A stretch of DNA of 64,000 bases, taken from NCBI GenBank assembly GCA_903858015.1, contig CAIOGZ010000042.1, forward strand, positions 23,896 to 87,895, written 5' to 3'. Shown here piece after piece: positions 42,448-52,651 of the stretch (position 1 is the first letter of the stretch; every line of letters starts with the position of its first letter). This DNA comes from an uncultured cyanobacterium (GTDB lineage: Bacteria > Cyanobacteriota > Cyanobacteriia > PCC-6307 > Cyanobiaceae). The position numbers and the translations under genes are program-made. The notes under the pieces were generated by a model. That model did no database searches. It had not been told where the DNA came from and saw only the letters and a program-made list of their open reading frames with translations.

Positions 42448-42987
42448 ATGTCACTCAAACAGCGCTACCGGGAGACGATCCAGCCCAAGTTGCTCAAGGA
42501 TCTCGCCCTCTCCAATGTCCACGAAGTCCCCAAGGTGGTGAAAGTCACCGTCAACCGGGGCCTTGGTGAGGCCGCCCAGAACGCCAAGGCCCTCGAGGCC
42601 TCGATCGCCGAGATGGCCACCATCACCGGTCAGAAAGTGGTGGTAACCCGGGCCAAGAAGGCGATCGCCGCCTTCAAAATCCGGGCTGGCATGCCGATCG
42701 GTGTGAGCGTCACGCTCCGCGGTGATCGCATGTACGCCTTCCTGGAGCGCCTGATCTGCCTGGCCCTGCCACGGATCCGAGACTTCCGCGGTGTCAGTGC
42801 CAAGAGCTTTGACGGCCGGGGTAACTACACCCTGGGGGTGCGGGAGCAAATCATCTTTCCGGAAATCTCCTTCGACAAGATTGACGCCATCCGGGGCATG
42901 GATATCACCATCGTGACCACCGCCCGTAACGACGAAGAGGGCCGGGCCCTCCTCCGCGAAATGGGGATGCCGTTCCGCAGCAACTGA
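42448..42987 (+). CDS. rplE: 50S ribosomal protein L5
   Basis: L5 binds 5S rRNA and contacts S13 and tRNA. Segments [39 protein letters not shown] and [20 protein letters not shown] are typical. The 179-residue length is standard. Confidence 0.97.
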   Translation: MSLKQRYRETIQPKLLKDLALSNVHEVPKVVKVTVNRGLGEAAQNAKALEASIAEMATITGQKVVVTRAKKAIAAFKIRAGMPIGVSVTLRGDRMYAFLERLICLALPRIRDFRGVSAKSFDGRGNYTLGVREQIIFPEISFDKIDAIRGMDITIVTTARNDEEGRALLREMGMPFRSN

Positions 42988-43007
42988 GCCCTCCTCCCAC
43001 CACGTTC

Positions 43008-43409
43008 ATGGCCAACCACGACCCGATTTCCGACATGCTCACCCGCATTCGCAATGCGAGTGAGAAGCGTCACGAGCGCACCCGCATTCCGGCATCACGC
43101 CTGTCTAGAAGCATTGCCAATGTGCTGCAACAGGAAGGCTTCATCGCCGCCATCTCTGAAGAAGGAGAAGGCGTGCTGAAGGAGCTGGTGCTGGAGCTCA
43201 AGTACAGCGGCAAGCATCGCCAGCCCACGATCCGCCGCGTCCAGCGGGTCAGCAAGCCCGGCCTGCGCATCTACAAGAACACCCGTCAACTGCCCAAGGT
43301 GCTCGGCGGCCTCGGAGTGGCGATCATCTCCACCTCCCGCGGTGTGATGAGCGACCGCGACGCCCGCAAGCAGGGCGTTGGTGGTGAAGTGCTCTGCTAC
43401 GTCTACTGA
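43008..43409 (+). CDS. rpsH: 30S ribosomal protein S8
   Basis: S8 binds helix 21 of 16S rRNA and in E. coli represses the spc operon. [20 protein letters not shown] and the C-terminal [20 protein letters not shown] are diagnostic. The 133-residue length is standard. A strong Shine-Dalgarno (GGGAGGAA) for rplF follows the stop. Confidence 0.97.
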   Translation: MANHDPISDMLTRIRNASEKRHERTRIPASRLSRSIANVLQQEGFIAAISEEGEGVLKELVLELKYSGKHRQPTIRRVQRVSKPGLRIYKNTRQLPKVLGGLGVAIISTSRGVMSDRDARKQGVGGEVLCYVY

Positions 43410-43427
43410 TCCGGGAGGAATCCAACC

Positions 43428-43967
43428 ATGTCACGTATCGGTAAAGCCCCCATTCCCGTGCCCGACAAGGTGACCGTAAGCCTCGACGGGCTCTCGGTCA
43501 CCGTTAAGGGCCCCAAAGGCGAACTGCATCGCACCCTGCCCGATGGGGTCACGATCAGCCAGGACGGCAACAGCCTCCAGGTCAACCCCGCCAACGGCAG
43601 CCGCCGCTCCCGCGAGCGCCACGGCCTGAGCCGCACCCTCGTCGCCAACATGGTGGAGGGGGTGAGCAAGGGCTACACCCGCAAGCTCGAAATCGTTGGC
43701 GTGGGCTACCGCGCTGCGGTTCAGGGCACGAAGCTGGTGGTTAGCGCCGGCTACAGCCACCCGGTGGAGATGGTGCCCCCCGAGGGCATCAGCTTCAGTG
43801 TCGAGAACAACACCAACGTGTTTGTCTCCGGTGCCGATAAGGAGGTGGTCGGCAACGAAGCCGCCAAGGTCCGCGCCATTCGTCCGCCCGAGCCCTACAA
43901 AGGCAAGGGCATCAAGTACGAGGGCGAGAAGATCCTCCGCAAGGCTGGCAAGACCGGTAAGAAATGA
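43428..43967 (+). CDS. rplF: 50S ribosomal protein L6
   Basis: L6 lies at the base of the L7/L12 stalk near the GTPase centre. [40 protein letters not shown] and the C-terminal signature [20 protein letters not shown] identify it. Length 179 is normal. Confidence 0.97.
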   Translation: MSRIGKAPIPVPDKVTVSLDGLSVTVKGPKGELHRTLPDGVTISQDGNSLQVNPANGSRRSRERHGLSRTLVANMVEGVSKGYTRKLEIVGVGYRAAVQGTKLVVSAGYSHPVEMVPPEGISFSVENNTNVFVSGADKEVVGNEAAKVRAIRPPEPYKGKGIKYEGEKILRKAGKTGKK

Positions 43968-43999
43968 GGTCTGCTCGCGCGTTCTTTGCCTGATCCCCC

Positions 44000-44365
44000 A
44001 TGTCGTCCCTATCCCGCAAACAGCAGACCCAGAAGCGCCATCGCCGTCTGCGCCGCAGCCTCATCGGCACCGCCGTCCGCCCCAGGTTGGCCGTGTTTCG
44101 CTCCAACAACCACATCTACGCCCAGGTCATCGACGACGACGCCCAGAACACCCTCTGCGCGGCCTCGACCCTCGACAAAGACCTGCGCACCAGCCTCAAG
44201 GCCGGTGCCACCTGTGATGCCTCCGAAGCCGTCGGCCAGCTGGTCGCCCAACGGGCCCTCGCCAAGGGGATCCAACAGGTGGTCTTCGATCGCGGCGGCA
44301 ACCTGTACCACGGTCGGGTGAAGGCCCTGGCCGACGCCGCCCGGGAAGCGGGCCTTCAGTTCTGA
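44000..44365 (+). CDS. rplR: 50S ribosomal protein L18
   Basis: L18 binds 5S rRNA with L5. It has the basic N-terminus [20 protein letters not shown], then [19 protein letters not shown], and the C-terminal [20 protein letters not shown]. The 121 residues match the family. Confidence 0.96.
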   Translation: MSSLSRKQQTQKRHRRLRRSLIGTAVRPRLAVFRSNNHIYAQVIDDDAQNTLCAASTLDKDLRTSLKAGATCDASEAVGQLVAQRALAKGIQQVVFDRGGNLYHGRVKALADAAREAGLQF

Positions 44366-44378
44366 TCCTGCTCTCACC

Positions 44379-45026
44379 ATGACCGAAACCAACGACCAAA
44401 CTCAATTCAGCGACATCCCGGGCGCCGCTGACGTTCCCGCCGCGGCCGAAGGCCAGCAGGAACGGCGTGGTGGCCGGGGCGAAGGCAAGGGCGACCGCCG
44501 TGGCGGTGGCCGCGGCCGGGACAACCGCCGCGGCCAGGAACGCGACTCCGAGTGGCAGGAGCGTGTGGTGCAGATCCGCCGGGTCTCCAAGACCGTCAAA
44601 GGCGGCAAGAAGATGAGCTTCCGCGCCATCGTCGTGGTCGGCAACGAACGCGGCCAGGTGGGCGTCGGCGTCGGCAAGGCCGGCGATGTGATCGGCGCCG
44701 TGCGCAAGGGCGTTGCCGATGGCAAGAAGCACCTGGTCAAGGTGCCCCTCACCCGCTTCAACTCGATCCCCACCCTCAGCAACGGCCGCGATGGCGCCGC
44801 CAGCGTGCTGATCCGCCCCGCCGCCCCGGGTACCGGTGTGATCGCCGGCGGTTCGATCCGCACGGTGCTGGAGCTGGCCGGCATCAAGAACGTGCTCGCC
44901 AAGCGCCTCGGCTCCAAAACCCCCCTCAACAACGCCCGGGCCGCCATGGTCGCCCTGGCGGCCCTGCGCACCCACAAGGAGACCGCCAAGGAGCGGGGCA
45001 TCTCCCTAGAGCAGATCTACTCCTGA
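44379..45026 (+). CDS. rpsE: 30S ribosomal protein S5 with Arg/Gly-rich N-terminal extension
   Basis: S5 contributes to the mRNA entrance and to decoding accuracy. The core from residue 50 has [39 protein letters not shown] and [20 protein letters not shown]. The N-terminal 48 residues are extra: an acidic part, then [20 protein letters not shown], an RGG-like stretch. E. coli S5 has 167 residues, here 215. Extended S5 is common in cyanobacteria and plants. The rpmD gene that follows rpsE in E. coli is missing, as is typical of the phylum. Confidence 0.96.
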   Translation: MTETNDQTQFSDIPGAADVPAAAEGQQERRGGRGEGKGDRRGGGRGRDNRRGQERDSEWQERVVQIRRVSKTVKGGKKMSFRAIVVVGNERGQVGVGVGKAGDVIGAVRKGVADGKKHLVKVPLTRFNSIPTLSNGRDGAASVLIRPAAPGTGVIAGGSIRTVLELAGIKNVLAKRLGSKTPLNNARAAMVALAALRTHKETAKERGISLEQIYS

Positions 45027-45033
45027 GGCCCCG

Positions 45034-45486
45034 ATGACCTTCCAACTCAACAACCTCCAGCCCCAGCCCGGCTCCAGGCGCCGCAAAACCCGCAAAGGCC
45101 GCGGCATCGCCGCCGGCCAGGGGGCCAGCTGCGGCTTCGGCATGCGGGGCCAGAAGTCCCGTTCCGGTTCCCCCACCCGGCCCGGCTTTGAGGGTGGCCA
45201 GATGCCCCTCTACCGCCGGGTACCCAAGCTGAAGCATTTTCCGCTGGTCAACCCCAGCTTCTTCACCTTGATCAACGTCGGCAAACTGGCTGAGCTCAAG
45301 CCGGGCAGCACCGTCAACCTGGAGGCCCTCGTCAGCGAAGGCCTGGTGACCAGCCCCAAGCATCCCCTCAAGGTGTTGGGCCATGGCGAGCTGGCCGTCA
45401 AGCTCACCGTCCAGGCCGCCGCCTTCACCGCCGGTGCCCGCAGCAAGATCGAAGCCGCCGGCGGCAGTTGCGAAATCCTCGGCTGA
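45034..45486 (+). CDS. rplO: 50S ribosomal protein L15
   Basis: L15 aids late large-subunit assembly. Signature pieces are [20 protein letters not shown], the Gly/Arg loop [20 protein letters not shown] and [20 protein letters not shown] at the end. Length 150 is standard. It directly precedes secY. Confidence 0.96.
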   Translation: MTFQLNNLQPQPGSRRRKTRKGRGIAAGQGASCGFGMRGQKSRSGSPTRPGFEGGQMPLYRRVPKLKHFPLVNPSFFTLINVGKLAELKPGSTVNLEALVSEGLVTSPKHPLKVLGHGELAVKLTVQAAAFTAGARSKIEAAGGSCEILG

Positions 45487-45595
45487 GGCCGTGCTGTTTC
45501 CCTGCCGTTAGCGTCGAAGCCGTCCGTTGGTGCCCCCGGGCCCAGCGGATGGCTTTTTTTCGGTTTCCCTCCCTTCCCCACCGCACCCATTCGTC

Positions 45596-46915
45596 ATGGT
45601 CGTCAGCCGGGGGCGCAATCCAAGCGCCGCTGAAATTCTCAGCCAGCTGGTCCAGTCCAAGGGGCTGCGCGACCGGGTCCTGGTCACCCTGGGCTTGCTC
45701 TTGGTGGTGCGGCTCGGCATCTACATTCCCGTGCCCGGCATTGATCGGGTCGCCTTCCAGGCGTTCATCCAACAGGGTGGCCAGCTGCTTGGTTTCCTCG
45801 ACATCTTCACGGGCGGCGGCCTATCTACCGTTGGCGTTTTTGCCCTGGGGATCCTTCCCTTTATCAATGCTTCGATTATTCTGCAGCTGCTCACATCGGC
45901 CCTGCCCAAACTGGAGGATCTCCAGAAGAACGAAGGCGAGGCCGGCCGCCGCAAAATCGCCCAGATCACGCGCTACGTAGCCCTGGTCTGGGGCATCCTG
46001 CAGAGCATTGTCTTTGCCCTCATCCTCAAACAATATGCCCTGCCAGGCCTACCTGAATGGCTGTTTGTCGCCCAAACGGCCCTTGCCCTGGTCACCGGGT
46101 CGATGGTGGTGATGTGGATCAGTGAGGTGATCACCGAACGGGGCATCGGCCAGGGGGCTTCGCTGGTGATCTTTATCAATATCGTTGCCACCTTGCCCAA
46201 GGCCCTGGGATCCACGATCGAATTGGCCCAGAGCGGCGATCGCAGCACCATAACGGGCATCGTCATCCTGGTGCTGATCTTCCTGCTCACGATCGTGGGC
46301 ATCATCTTCGTGCAAGAAGGCAACCGCCGCATCCCGATTGTGAGCGCCAAACGCCAAGTGGGAGGGGCCGGTCTGCTCAACGCCCGCCAGAGCTATCTGC
46401 CCCTCAAGCTGAATGCCGGTGGCGTGATGCCGATCATTTTTGCTTCGGCCGTGGTGTTCCTTCCGCTCACGATTGCCAACCTCACCAAAAACCCCCTGCT
46501 GATCCGGCTGGCCGGCTACCTCAGCCCCAATAGCAGCACCCCCTGGATCTATGCCCTGTTGTTCTTCAGCCTGATTCTGGGCTTCTCCTATTTCTACGCT
46601 TCGCTGACGGTGAACCCGCTCGATATCGCCACCAATCTCAAGCGCAGCGGTGTGGCGATCCCTGGGGTGCGGCCAGGATCGGCCACCGCCAATTATCTGT
46701 TTGGGGTTCAGAACCGCCTCACCCTGCTGGGCGGCCTGTTCCTGGGGGCGGTGGCGATCATCCCCTCCGCCGTTGAGGGCGCCATCCAGGTGCGCACCTT
46801 CCAGGGCCTGGGGGCCACCTCGCTGCTGATCCTGGTGGGGGTGGCGATTGACACGGCCAAACAGGTCCAGACCTACGTGATCTCGCAGCGCTACGAGGGC
46901 TTGGTGCGGCAATAG
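45596..46915 (+). CDS. secY: Protein translocase subunit SecY
   Basis: SecY forms the protein-conducting channel of the plasma and thylakoid membranes. The 439 residues hold ten hydrophobic helices. The plug region follows YIPVPGIDR, and the conserved cytoplasmic loop is RRIPIVSAKRQVGG. ADYA-like family motif GVAIPGVRPGSATANYL is near residue 345. ATG 45596 (MVVSRGRNPSAAE) was chosen over 45527, which would add a hydrophobic leader within the rplO-secY gap. Confidence 0.97.
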   Translation: MVVSRGRNPSAAEILSQLVQSKGLRDRVLVTLGLLLVVRLGIYIPVPGIDRVAFQAFIQQGGQLLGFLDIFTGGGLSTVGVFALGILPFINASIILQLLTSALPKLEDLQKNEGEAGRRKIAQITRYVALVWGILQSIVFALILKQYALPGLPEWLFVAQTALALVTGSMVVMWISEVITERGIGQGASLVIFINIVATLPKALGSTIELAQSGDRSTITGIVILVLIFLLTIVGIIFVQEGNRRIPIVSAKRQVGGAGLLNARQSYLPLKLNAGGVMPIIFASAVVFLPLTIANLTKNPLLIRLAGYLSPNSSTPWIYALLFFSLILGFSYFYASLTVNPLDIATNLKRSGVAIPGVRPGSATANYLFGVQNRLTLLGGLFLGAVAIIPSAVEGAIQVRTFQGLGATSLLILVGVAIDTAKQVQTYVISQRYEGLVRQ

Positions 46916-47054
46916 GCATCAGCCCCTCGCTCCTTCAACCGACCCGGTCCGGGTTGCCTAGCAGCCCTCCCCCTGGCCCCCAACCCAAGCGCAGGCCCCA
47001 ACCGCGCGCCCAACCGCCGGCCTCGTCCGGCACCCCGTTCCCTTTTTCCCTGCC

Positions 47055-47606
47055 ATGAAGCAACGTCTTCTCTTCCTCGGCCCTCCTGGTGCCGGCAAGG
47101 GCACCCAGGCCCAGCGCCTGGCCGCCAGCGAAGGGTTGTTGCACCTCTCCACGGGGGATTTATTGCGGGCCGAAGTCCAGGCCGCCACACCCCTGGGCCA
47201 GGAGGCCGAGGCGGTGATGGCCCGGGGTGAGCTGGTCAGCGATGCCCTGGTGCTGGCGATTGTGCGCAGCCGGCTCGAACAGCACAGCGGCGGCTGGCTG
47301 CTGGATGGTTTCCCCCGCAACCTCGCCCAGGCCGAGGCCCTCGATGGCCTGCTCAGCAGCTTGAACCAGCGGATCGAGCGGGTGATTCTGCTCGAACTCG
47401 ACGACGCGGTGCTGATTCAGCGCCTGCTGGGCCGGGGCCGGGCCGATGACAACGCCGAGGTGATCGCCAACCGCCTGGTCGTGTACCGCCAGCAGACCGC
47501 GCCCCTGGTGGACCACTACGAAGCCCTGGGCCTGCTCAGCCGCCTCGATGGGGCCGGCAGCATCGAGGCGATCGAGGCGCGCTTGGCCGCTTTGTTAGTT
47601 GACTGA
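47055..47606 (+). CDS. adk: Adenylate kinase (short form)
   Basis: The enzyme equilibrates AMP and ATP with ADP. The P-loop is [10 protein letters not shown] at about 8-17, the AMP-binding region is [10 protein letters not shown], and [13 protein letters not shown] is the conserved signature. At 183 residues it lacks the zinc-binding LID insertion of longer adenylate kinases; instead [16 protein letters not shown] closes the site. Its place after secY is ancestral. Confidence 0.96.
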   Translation: MKQRLLFLGPPGAGKGTQAQRLAASEGLLHLSTGDLLRAEVQAATPLGQEAEAVMARGELVSDALVLAIVRSRLEQHSGGWLLDGFPRNLAQAEALDGLLSSLNQRIERVILLELDDAVLIQRLLGRGRADDNAEVIANRLVVYRQQTAPLVDHYEALGLLSRLDGAGSIEAIEARLAALLVD

Positions 47607-47649
47607 TGTGGTAGGGTGCCTGTTTGCAAATTCGGAGAGCACAACTCCC

Positions 47650-47763
47650 ATGAAGGTGCGTGCCTCAGTCAAGAAAATGTGCGACAAATGCCGGGTGATC
47701 CGTCGCCACGGCCGGGTGATGGTGATCTGCGCCAACCCCAAGCACAAACAGCGCCAGGGCTGA
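47650..47763 (+). CDS. rpmJ: 50S ribosomal protein L36
   Basis: A 37-residue zinc-ribbon protein ([20 protein letters not shown]... to KHKQRQG). Cys11, Cys14, Cys27 and His32 form the metal site, so this is the C+ type. It is too short for many gene finders. It lies between adk and rpsM; infA is absent here. Confidence 0.96.
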   Translation: MKVRASVKKMCDKCRVIRRHGRVMVICANPKHKQRQG

Positions 47764-47856
47764 GCCTGGCTTGCACCGCCCCCACCGCCGGGGGCAAAAA
47801 CGATCCAATCGGCCCCGGTCGAGCGGTTCACCCCCAACCTTTGAACGTTTCCTGAC

Positions 47857-48222
47857 GTGGCTCGGATTGCCGGTGTCGACATCCCTCGCGATAAGAGGGT
47901 CGAGATTTCTCTCACCTATGTGTATGGGATCGGGCTCACCCGGGCCCGCAAGATCCTTTCCAAAGCCGGGGTTAGCCCCGACATCCGGGTGAAGGACCTC
48001 AGCGACGGCGACGTGCAGAAATTGCGCGGCGCCGCCGAATCCTTCACCCTGGAAGGCGACCTGCGGCGCGAGGAGGGCATGGCCCTGAAGCGCCTCCAGG
48101 ACATCGGCTGTGTTCGGGGCCGCCGCCACCGCATGGGCCTTCCCGTGCGGGGTCAGCGCACCCGCACCAACGCCCGCACCCGCCGCGGCGCCCGCAAGAC
48201 CGTCGCCGGCAAGAAGAAGTAA
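47857..48222 (+). CDS. rpsM: 30S ribosomal protein S13
   Basis: S13 sits in the head and bridges to L5. The start is GTG at 47857, giving the family N-terminus (M/V)[38 protein letters not shown] near the C-terminus is the signature. Length 121 is normal. Confidence 0.96.
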   Translation: MARIAGVDIPRDKRVEISLTYVYGIGLTRARKILSKAGVSPDIRVKDLSDGDVQKLRGAAESFTLEGDLRREEGMALKRLQDIGCVRGRRHRMGLPVRGQRTRTNARTRRGARKTVAGKKK

Positions 48223-48318
48223 GGCATTCGCCTCCGGCCCTGCCGCCCTTTGCTGGGCGTCACCAGGGTCCGCCCAGCCCGTTCCCGATCACCTCCCTGC
48301 CATCGCAGGGTTTCCGCC

Positions 48319-48711
48319 ATGGCGAAGCCAGCCAAAAAAACCGGCCCCAAGAAGGCCAAGCGCAACGTCCCCAACGGCGTGGCCCACATCCAAAGCACCT
48401 TTAACAACACGATCGTGTCGATCACCGACACGACCGGCGAGGTGATCAGTTGGTCGTCAGCCGGAGCCAGTGGATTCAAGGGTGCCCGCAAGGGAACCCC
48501 CTTTGCCGCCCAGACCGCCGCCGAAGCCGCCGCCCGCCGCGCCCTGGAGCAGGGGATGCGTCAGATCGAGGTGTTGGTGCGGGGGCCTGGCTCCGGCCGT
48601 GAAACCGCCATCCGAGCCCTGCAGGTAGCCGGCCTCGAGATCACCCTGATCCGCGACGTCACCCCCCTGCCCCACAACGGTTGCCGCCGGCCCAAGCGCC
48701 GCCGCGTCTGA
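48319..48711 (+). CDS. rpsK: 30S ribosomal protein S11
   Basis: S11 lines the mRNA exit platform. The start [20 protein letters not shown] follows TTTCCGCC; the body has [20 protein letters not shown] and the C-terminal signature [17 protein letters not shown]. The 130-residue length is standard. No rpsD follows. Confidence 0.97.
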   Translation: MAKPAKKTGPKKAKRNVPNGVAHIQSTFNNTIVSITDTTGEVISWSSAGASGFKGARKGTPFAAQTAAEAAARRALEQGMRQIEVLVRGPGSGRETAIRALQVAGLEITLIRDVTPLPHNGCRRPKRRRV

Positions 48712-48751
48712 TCGGCTCCGAACCCGTCCCCCCCTCCCGTTCCCCCAGACC

Positions 48752-49690
48752 GTGCTCCAATACCAGATCGATCGGGTCGACCACCAGGTTGCCGGAGACC
48801 GTTCCCAGAGCGGTGTGTTCGTCATCGGACCCCTCGACCGGGGTCAGGCCACCACCTTGGGCAATGCCCTGCGCCGTGTGCTGATCGGATGCCTCGAAGG
48901 CAGTGCCATCACCGCCGTGCGCATTTCCGGGGTGAACCATGAATACGCCACCGTGCCTGGCGTGCGCGAAGACGTGCTCGACATCCTGCTGAATTGCAAG
49001 TCGGTGCCCGTCAACAGCCGCAGCCGGGAGTTGGAGATTGGCCGCTTGGTGATCAACGGTCCCGCCACCGTGACCGCCTCCGACCTCCAGTTTTCCTCCC
49101 AGGTGCAGGTGATCGATGCGGATCGGCCGATTGCCACCGTGGCCGAAGGCCACAGCCTCGAAATGGAAGTGCATGTCGAGCGGGGCATCGGCTACCGGCC
49201 GGTGGATCGCCACAACGAAGACACCAGCTCCATCGACCTGCTCCAGATCGACGCCGTGTTCATGCCGGTGCGTCGAGTCAACTACAGCGTCGACGAAACC
49301 GCCGTAGGTGAAGGCGGCTCCGCCCGCGAGCGGCTGCGCCTAGAAATCGAGACCAACGGCAGCATCACCCCCGACGACGCCATGGCCCAGGCGGCCAACC
49401 AGCTGATCGGCCTGTTCCAACCCCTGGCAACCCTCACGATCAGCGAGGAACCCGGCCTCGAACCCGAGGCCCCCGCCGAAGCCCAGATCCCCTTGGAGGA
49501 ACTCAACCTCTCGGTGCGGGCCTACAACTGCCTCAAACGGGCCCAAGTCAACTCGGTCTCCGACCTGATGGGGTTCAGCTATGAGGATCTGCTGGAGATC
49601 AAGAACTTCGGTTCCAAGTCCGCCGACGAGGTGATCGAAGCCCTGGAGCGCATCGGCATTTCCCTGCCCCAGAGCCGCACCAGCGCCTGA
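48752..49690 (+). CDS. rpoA: RNA polymerase alpha subunit
   Basis: RpoA dimerises to nucleate RNA polymerase assembly, and its C-terminal domain binds UP elements and activators. The N-terminal domain has [20 protein letters not shown] (about 26-45). The CTD (about 245-312) has [20 protein letters not shown] and the helix-hairpin-helix [22 protein letters not shown] at 48752 gives 312 residues, the usual cyanobacterial length. Confidence 0.97.
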   Translation: MLQYQIDRVDHQVAGDRSQSGVFVIGPLDRGQATTLGNALRRVLIGCLEGSAITAVRISGVNHEYATVPGVREDVLDILLNCKSVPVNSRSRELEIGRLVINGPATVTASDLQFSSQVQVIDADRPIATVAEGHSLEMEVHVERGIGYRPVDRHNEDTSSIDLLQIDAVFMPVRRVNYSVDETAVGEGGSARERLRLEIETNGSITPDDAMAQAANQLIGLFQPLATLTISEEPGLEPEAPAEAQIPLEELNLSVRAYNCLKRAQVNSVSDLMGFSYEDLLEIKNFGSKSADEVIEALERIGISLPQSRTSA

Positions 49691-49735
49691 TCGGCGATTC
49701 CCTTTCCCCCCTGCGACACGCCCCCGTTTCCGACC

Positions 49736-50086
49736 ATGCGCCACCAGTGCCGCGTCCCCTTGCTGGGACGCCCCGCCGACCAACGCAAAGCCCTGCTTCG
49801 CGGTCTGACCACCCAGCTGATCCGCGAAGGCCGGGTCACCACCACCAAGGCCCGTGCCAAGGCCCTGCGTGATGAGGCCGAACGCATGATCACCCTCGCC
49901 AAAGAGGGCAGCCTGGCCTCCCGGCGTCGCGCCATCGGCTACATCTATGACAAGCAACTGGTCCACGCCCTGTTCGACAAGGCCCAGGACCGTTACGGCG
50001 ATCGCGGCGGCGGCTACACCCGCATCATCCGCACGGTCCGCCGCCGCGGCGACAACGCCGAAATGGCGATCATCGAGTTGGTCTGA
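49736..50086 (+). CDS. rplQ: 50S ribosomal protein L17
   Basis: A 116-residue protein starting [40 protein letters not shown] and [20 protein letters not shown] are typical. It follows rpoA as in most bacteria. The conserved N-terminus of truA is found about 65 bp after its stop. Confidence 0.96.
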   Translation: MRHQCRVPLLGRPADQRKALLRGLTTQLIREGRVTTTKARAKALRDEAERMITLAKEGSLASRRRAIGYIYDKQLVHALFDKAQDRYGDRGGGYTRIIRTVRRRGDNAEMAIIELV

Positions 50087-50129
50087 ACGGGCGCCCAGCC
50101 CCATCGCCCCAGCCGAAACTGCCGCACCG

Positions 50130-51008
50130 CTGCTGCCCCCGCCAACGGCAGTTCGTCGTGTCGGTCTTTGTCTCCAGTACGACGGGGCAGCCTTCTACGG
50201 CTGGCAACGCCAGTCGCGCCATCCCAGCGTTCAACAGACCCTCGAGCAGGCCATCGCCGCCCTCGATCCGCATCGACCCGTGCAGGCGGTGGCGGCAGGA
50301 CGCACCGACACCGGCGTCCATGCCGCTGGCCAGGTTGTGCACTTCGACTGCAGCGGCCCCATCCCCGTGCATCGCTGGGCCCGGGCCCTGAACGGACGAC
50401 TCCCCGCCAGTGTGCGCATCCGGGCCGCAGCCGCCGTGCCGACCAGCTGGCATGCCTGCTTCTCGGCCAGCTATCGGCGCTACCGCTACACGATCTATAA
50501 CGGCCGCACGCCCAACCTCTTCCTGGCGCCCTGGAGCTGGCACCGCTACCAGCTGCGCCTGCGCGACGACCTGATGGCCGAAGCCCTCCAGGCCCTGCTG
50601 GGCCACCACGACTTCAGCGCCTTCCAGCTGGCCGGCAGTCGTCGCCCCCATGCCCGCACCACGCTGCAGGCCGTGGAGGTGGAGCGCCAGGGTGATCTGG
50701 TTGTGGTCGAACTTCAGGCCAGCGGCTTTCTTTATGGGATGGTGCGGCTGCTGATGGCCCAGCTGGTGGCGGTGGGGGAAGAACGGCTCAGCCCTGCCGG
50801 CTTTGTCGAGCGGTGGCGGCGGCGGGCCCGCGATGAAGTGAAGGAAGCCGCCCCCCCCCAGGGCCTCTGCCTGCTCCGGGTTGGCTATGCCGAACCCCCG
50901 TTCCCCCAGGCCGCCTGGTACGATGGGCAACCTTGGTTTCGATTGGGATCCAGCGATCCACCCCCGGCTCCAGGTTCGGATTTTCCCGATTCCGAATCTG
51001 CCGATTGA
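50130..51008 (+). CDS. truA: tRNA pseudouridine synthase A
   Basis: TruA makes pseudouridine at positions 38-40 of many tRNAs. The conserved start of the domain is [18 protein letters not shown], and the catalytic Asp lies in [29 protein letters not shown] and [12 protein letters not shown] follow, all typical. No ATG, GTG or TTG lies in frame between the rplQ stop and this domain. CTG at 50130 or 50133 is the nearest near-cognate start. The next ATG upstream (49947) lies deep inside rplQ and would give 353 residues. The coding part is certain; the start is not. Confidence 0.9.
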   Translation: MLPPPTAVRRVGLCLQYDGAAFYGWQRQSRHPSVQQTLEQAIAALDPHRPVQAVAAGRTDTGVHAAGQVVHFDCSGPIPVHRWARALNGRLPASVRIRAAAAVPTSWHACFSASYRRYRYTIYNGRTPNLFLAPWSWHRYQLRLRDDLMAEALQALLGHHDFSAFQLAGSRRPHARTTLQAVEVERQGDLVVVELQASGFLYGMVRLLMAQLVAVGEERLSPAGFVERWRRRARDEVKEAAPPQGLCLLRVGYAEPPFPQAAWYDGQPWFRLGSSDPPPAPGSDFPDSESAD

Positions 51009-51274
51009 GGTGATCACTGTGATTCCGATCAGCCCAGACCTGCTGCCGCTTCGGTTGGCGGGGTTCAGCCGGCAGCTGCGCTGCCCCACCGCCTTGAACC
51101 TCGCCCCCTAGGAGAAGCCCGAAAGGCATCCTTCCAAGGGCACCGTCGAACGGCAGCTTCGAATGGCCCAGCGAACGGCCACAATGTAGGGTCGATCCAG
51201 GCCCATCGGGCATCCCGCCCCGTACGAAGCTCTCCCCGGCTGCTCCCCGCGAGCTGCCGCCCCCACCAGGCGCC

Positions 51275-51730
51275 ATGAACAAGACAACCCTGCCTTCCCC
51301 CGCCTCGCTCGACCGCCAGTGGTATGTCGTCGATGCGGCGGACCAAACCCTCGGCCGGCTGGCCAGTGAAGTGGCCCAGGTGCTGCGCGGCAAGAACAAG
51401 CCCACCTACACGCCCCACCTCGACACCGGCGATTTCGTTGTGGTGATCAACGCCGATAAGATTCGGGTCAGTGGCAACAAGCCCACCCAGAAACTCTATC
51501 GCCGCCACTCGGGCCGCCCCGGTGGCATGAAGACCGAAACGTTTGCCCACCTGCAGGCCCGCCTGCCCGAGCGGATCATCGAAACCGCCGTCAAGGGCAT
51601 GCTTCCCCACAACGCCCTGGGCCGCCAGATGTTCCGCAAACTCAAGGTCTACAAGGGTGCCGAGCACCCCCACGCGGCCCAGCAGCCCCAATCCCTCGCC
51701 CTCGATCCCGCCGCCTCCGCCGTCCGATGA
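51275..51730 (+). CDS. rplM: 50S ribosomal protein L13
   Basis: An early assembly protein of the large subunit. It shows [20 protein letters not shown] near the N-terminus, [19 protein letters not shown], and the signature [20 protein letters not shown]. Length 151 is standard. It is preceded by 266 non-coding bases (51009-51274), which may hold a promoter. The last codon overlaps rpsI by ATGA. Confidence 0.96.
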   Translation: MNKTTLPSPASLDRQWYVVDAADQTLGRLASEVAQVLRGKNKPTYTPHLDTGDFVVVINADKIRVSGNKPTQKLYRRHSGRPGGMKTETFAHLQARLPERIIETAVKGMLPHNALGRQMFRKLKVYKGAEHPHAAQQPQSLALDPAASAVR

Positions 51731-52134
51731 CTAGCACCTCCAACCGCGTCGTTTACTGGGGTACCGGCCGCCGCAAGACCGCCGTCGCCCGTGTCCGCGT
51801 TGTCCCCGGCAGCGGCAGCGTCACGATCAACGGCCGCCCCGGCGACAACTACCTCAACTACAACCCCGTCTACCTGGCGGCGGTCAAAGCACCCCTCCAG
51901 ACCCTGGGTCTGGCCGGTCAGTACGACCTGCTCGTCAACGTTCGCGGTGGTGGTCTCACCGGCCAGGCCGATGCCATCAAGCAGGGTGCCGCCAGGGCCC
52001 TGTGTGACCTCTCCCCCGACAACCGCAAACCCCTGAAGGTGGAAGGCCACCTCAGCCGCGACCCACGCGCCAAAGAGCGCCGCAAGTACGGCCTCAAAAA
52101 AGCCCGCAAGGCTCCCCAGTTCTCCAAGCGCTGA
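51727..52134 (+). CDS. rpsI: 30S ribosomal protein S9
   Basis: S9 ends in an Arg-tipped tail that touches P-site tRNA. Here the end is [17 protein letters not shown], the family hallmark, and the start region is [19 protein letters not shown]. The 135 residues are standard. It is translationally coupled to rplM by a four-base overlap. Confidence 0.96.
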   Translation: MTSTSNRVVYWGTGRRKTAVARVRVVPGSGSVTINGRPGDNYLNYNPVYLAAVKAPLQTLGLAGQYDLLVNVRGGGLTGQADAIKQGAARALCDLSPDNRKPLKVEGHLSRDPRAKERRKYGLKKARKAPQFSKR

Positions 52135-52170
52135 CCCCGATCAGCAACCCCGAGCACCGCTTCCACCAGC

Positions 52171-52506
52171 ATGGCCAAACCCGACATCCATCCCACCTGG
52201 TATCCCGATGCCAAGGTGATCTGCAATGGCGAGGTGGTGATGACCACCGGCTCCACCAAGCCCGAGCTCCACGTTGATGTATGGAGTGGCAACCACCCCT
52301 TCTACACCGGCACCCAAAAGATCCTCGACACCGAAGGCCGCGTCGACCGTTTCATGCGCAAGTACGGCATGGCGACTGCCGACAGCGCTGCCGCCGACAA
52401 GCAAGTCGCCAAAACCAGCCAAGCCAGTGCCAGCAGCGAAGTAGCCAAGCCCGAGTCTGCGGCATCAGAACCCTCAGCTTTGGCAGCTGAAGCTCCCCAA
52501 GCCTGA
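52171..52506 (+). CDS. rpmE: 50S ribosomal protein L31, zinc-free type with C-terminal extension
   Basis: L31 bridges the subunits. The first 70 residues are typical (MAKPDIHPTWYPDAKVICNG, ELHVDVWSGNHPFYTGTQ, GRVDRFMRKYG). Only one Cys remains of the CxC...CxxC zinc site, so this is the C-minus form. The last 40 residues are an Ala/Ser/Glu-rich low-complexity tail not found in E. coli L31 (70 residues). It ends the ribosomal part of the superoperon before a terminator. Confidence 0.94.
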   Translation: MAKPDIHPTWYPDAKVICNGEVVMTTGSTKPELHVDVWSGNHPFYTGTQKILDTEGRVDRFMRKYGMATADSAAADKQVAKTSQASASSEVAKPESAASEPSALAAEAPQA

Positions 52507-52560
52507 GCCGGGCCCCATCCCGGATTGGGCCGCAGCGATCAGTCGGCAACCATCCCCAAG

Positions 52561-52588
52561 GCCGGATGCCTACCCGCATCCGGCTTTT
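52561..52588 (+). terminator. Intrinsic terminator after rpmE
   Basis: GCCGGATGC at 52561-52569 pairs perfectly with GCATCCGGC at 52576-52584 around a CTACCC loop, followed by TTTT at 52585-52588. It ends the ribosomal superoperon; read-through into prfA is possible because the T-tract is short. Confidence 0.85.
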
Positions 52589-52651
52589 GCCATGGGAGCC
52601 TTCAGCCTGGCAGCCGTGGTGTAGCACCGCCCCAGCGTCCCGTACCACCCC

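Noticed and set aside
45034..45486. Missing rpmD, rpsD and infA as evidence of gene loss
   Set aside because: Their absence from these positions is the usual cyanobacterial arrangement.
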